From: Acanthornis magna
Taxonomy: Eukaryota; Chordata; Aves; Passeriformes; Acanthizidae
DNA: 64,000 nt
Direction of reading: 5' to 3'
Assembly (NCBI GenBank): GCA_036785705.1
Contig: JAWUZG010000029.1
Span: forward strand, 18,270,501 to 18,334,500
The number at the start of each line of letters is the position of its first letter. Position 1 is the stretch's first letter. Both the position numbers and the translations under genes were made by a program. This document shows, piece after piece, positions 63,745 to 64,000 of this stretch. The notes under the pieces are model-generated. The model saw only the letters and a program-made list of their open reading frames with translations, had not been told where the DNA came from and ran no database searches.

Positions 63745-64000
63745 TGTGGTGGTTTTGCTTGGCCTAGTTTTTGCTAGTGAGTAGGGTGGGGTACAAAGAC
63801 AGCTCCTGCATGTCCTGTGTAAAGATTCTGGAAGTTTTTTTCACCATGTCCAGCAGAGCCAATCTCTGATGGCTCTGAAGATGATGGACATGCTGCTGAC
63901 CAAACCTGGGCCAATTAGCGATGTTAGTTATGCCTCTGTGAAAACATATTTAAGAAGAAATCAAAACAATGTGAGCAAGCATTTCTTTTTAGCCAGAGGA
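63745..64000 (+). mobile_element. Partial LTR at window edge, same family as 20760
   Basis: TGTGGTGGTTTTGCTTGGCC start. About nine-tenths identical by eye to the first 256 bases of the 20760-22141 LTR, including GTCCAGCAGAGCCAATCTCT and the TATA-like ATATTTAAGAAGAAATC. Cut by the window end, so it cannot be told whether this is a solo LTR or the 5' LTR of a provirus continuing to the right. Confidence 0.85.

Overview
This window looks like a stretch of avian nuclear DNA that is poor in host genes and rich in retroelements. The evidence for a bird is several CR1 LINE fragments with characteristic 3' ends and ORF2 reading frames, LTR families of the kind I know from bird genomes, and a 265-bp solo LTR resembling the avian alpharetrovirus (ASLV/EAV) group. 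I found no host exon, tRNA, rRNA, CRISPR array or bacterial-type gene that I can support. Nearly every recognisable reading frame is a decayed retroviral or CR1 frame.

Layout. 1-4.5 kb: minus-strand endogenous retrovirus (ERV-A) with broken gag, protease and RT fingers. It lacks the rest of pol, and its env remnant runs off the left edge. 4.5-6.6 kb: probable 5' LTR of ERV-A, then unresolved minus-strand ORF fragments. 6.6-14.4 kb: unassigned DNA with simple repeats and one copy of a complex repeat at 11.2 kb. 14.4-19.5 kb: a GC-richer repeat domain made of a CCTTG-rich tract with a strand switch, degenerate ~200-bp repeats, and a ~380-bp satellite whose orientation flips near 18.8 kb. 20.76-22.14 kb: a complete solo LTR with a CACAC target duplication. 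22.1-24.8 kb: LTR-like sequence and a CR1 copy split by a ~1.1-kb insertion.

25.19-32.14 kb: a structurally complete but env-less minus-strand provirus (ERV-B). Its two 291-bp LTRs differ at only two positions. It has a PBS, a gag remnant, a dUTPase-like domain plus protease in one frame, a canonical -1 slippery heptamer into pol, RT with YMDD, RNase H, integrase with DDE, and a PPT. The body carries several stops and frameshifts, so this copy is not expected to make functional proteins.

32-64 kb: CR1 copies (32.2, 47.7 and 59.8 kb) and solo or partial LTRs (36.6, 42.4, 45.8, 53.4, 58.1, 60.3, 61.6 and 63.7 kb), several with clear target-site duplications, separated by unassigned AT-rich DNA. 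Two LTRs are nested inside one CR1 at 59.8-62.3 kb.

Interpretation. The window records successive retroelement insertions: old CR1s, LTRs nested in them, and one young provirus. Family names above genus-level resemblance rest on memory of typical bird repeats and on visible motifs. No database comparison was possible.
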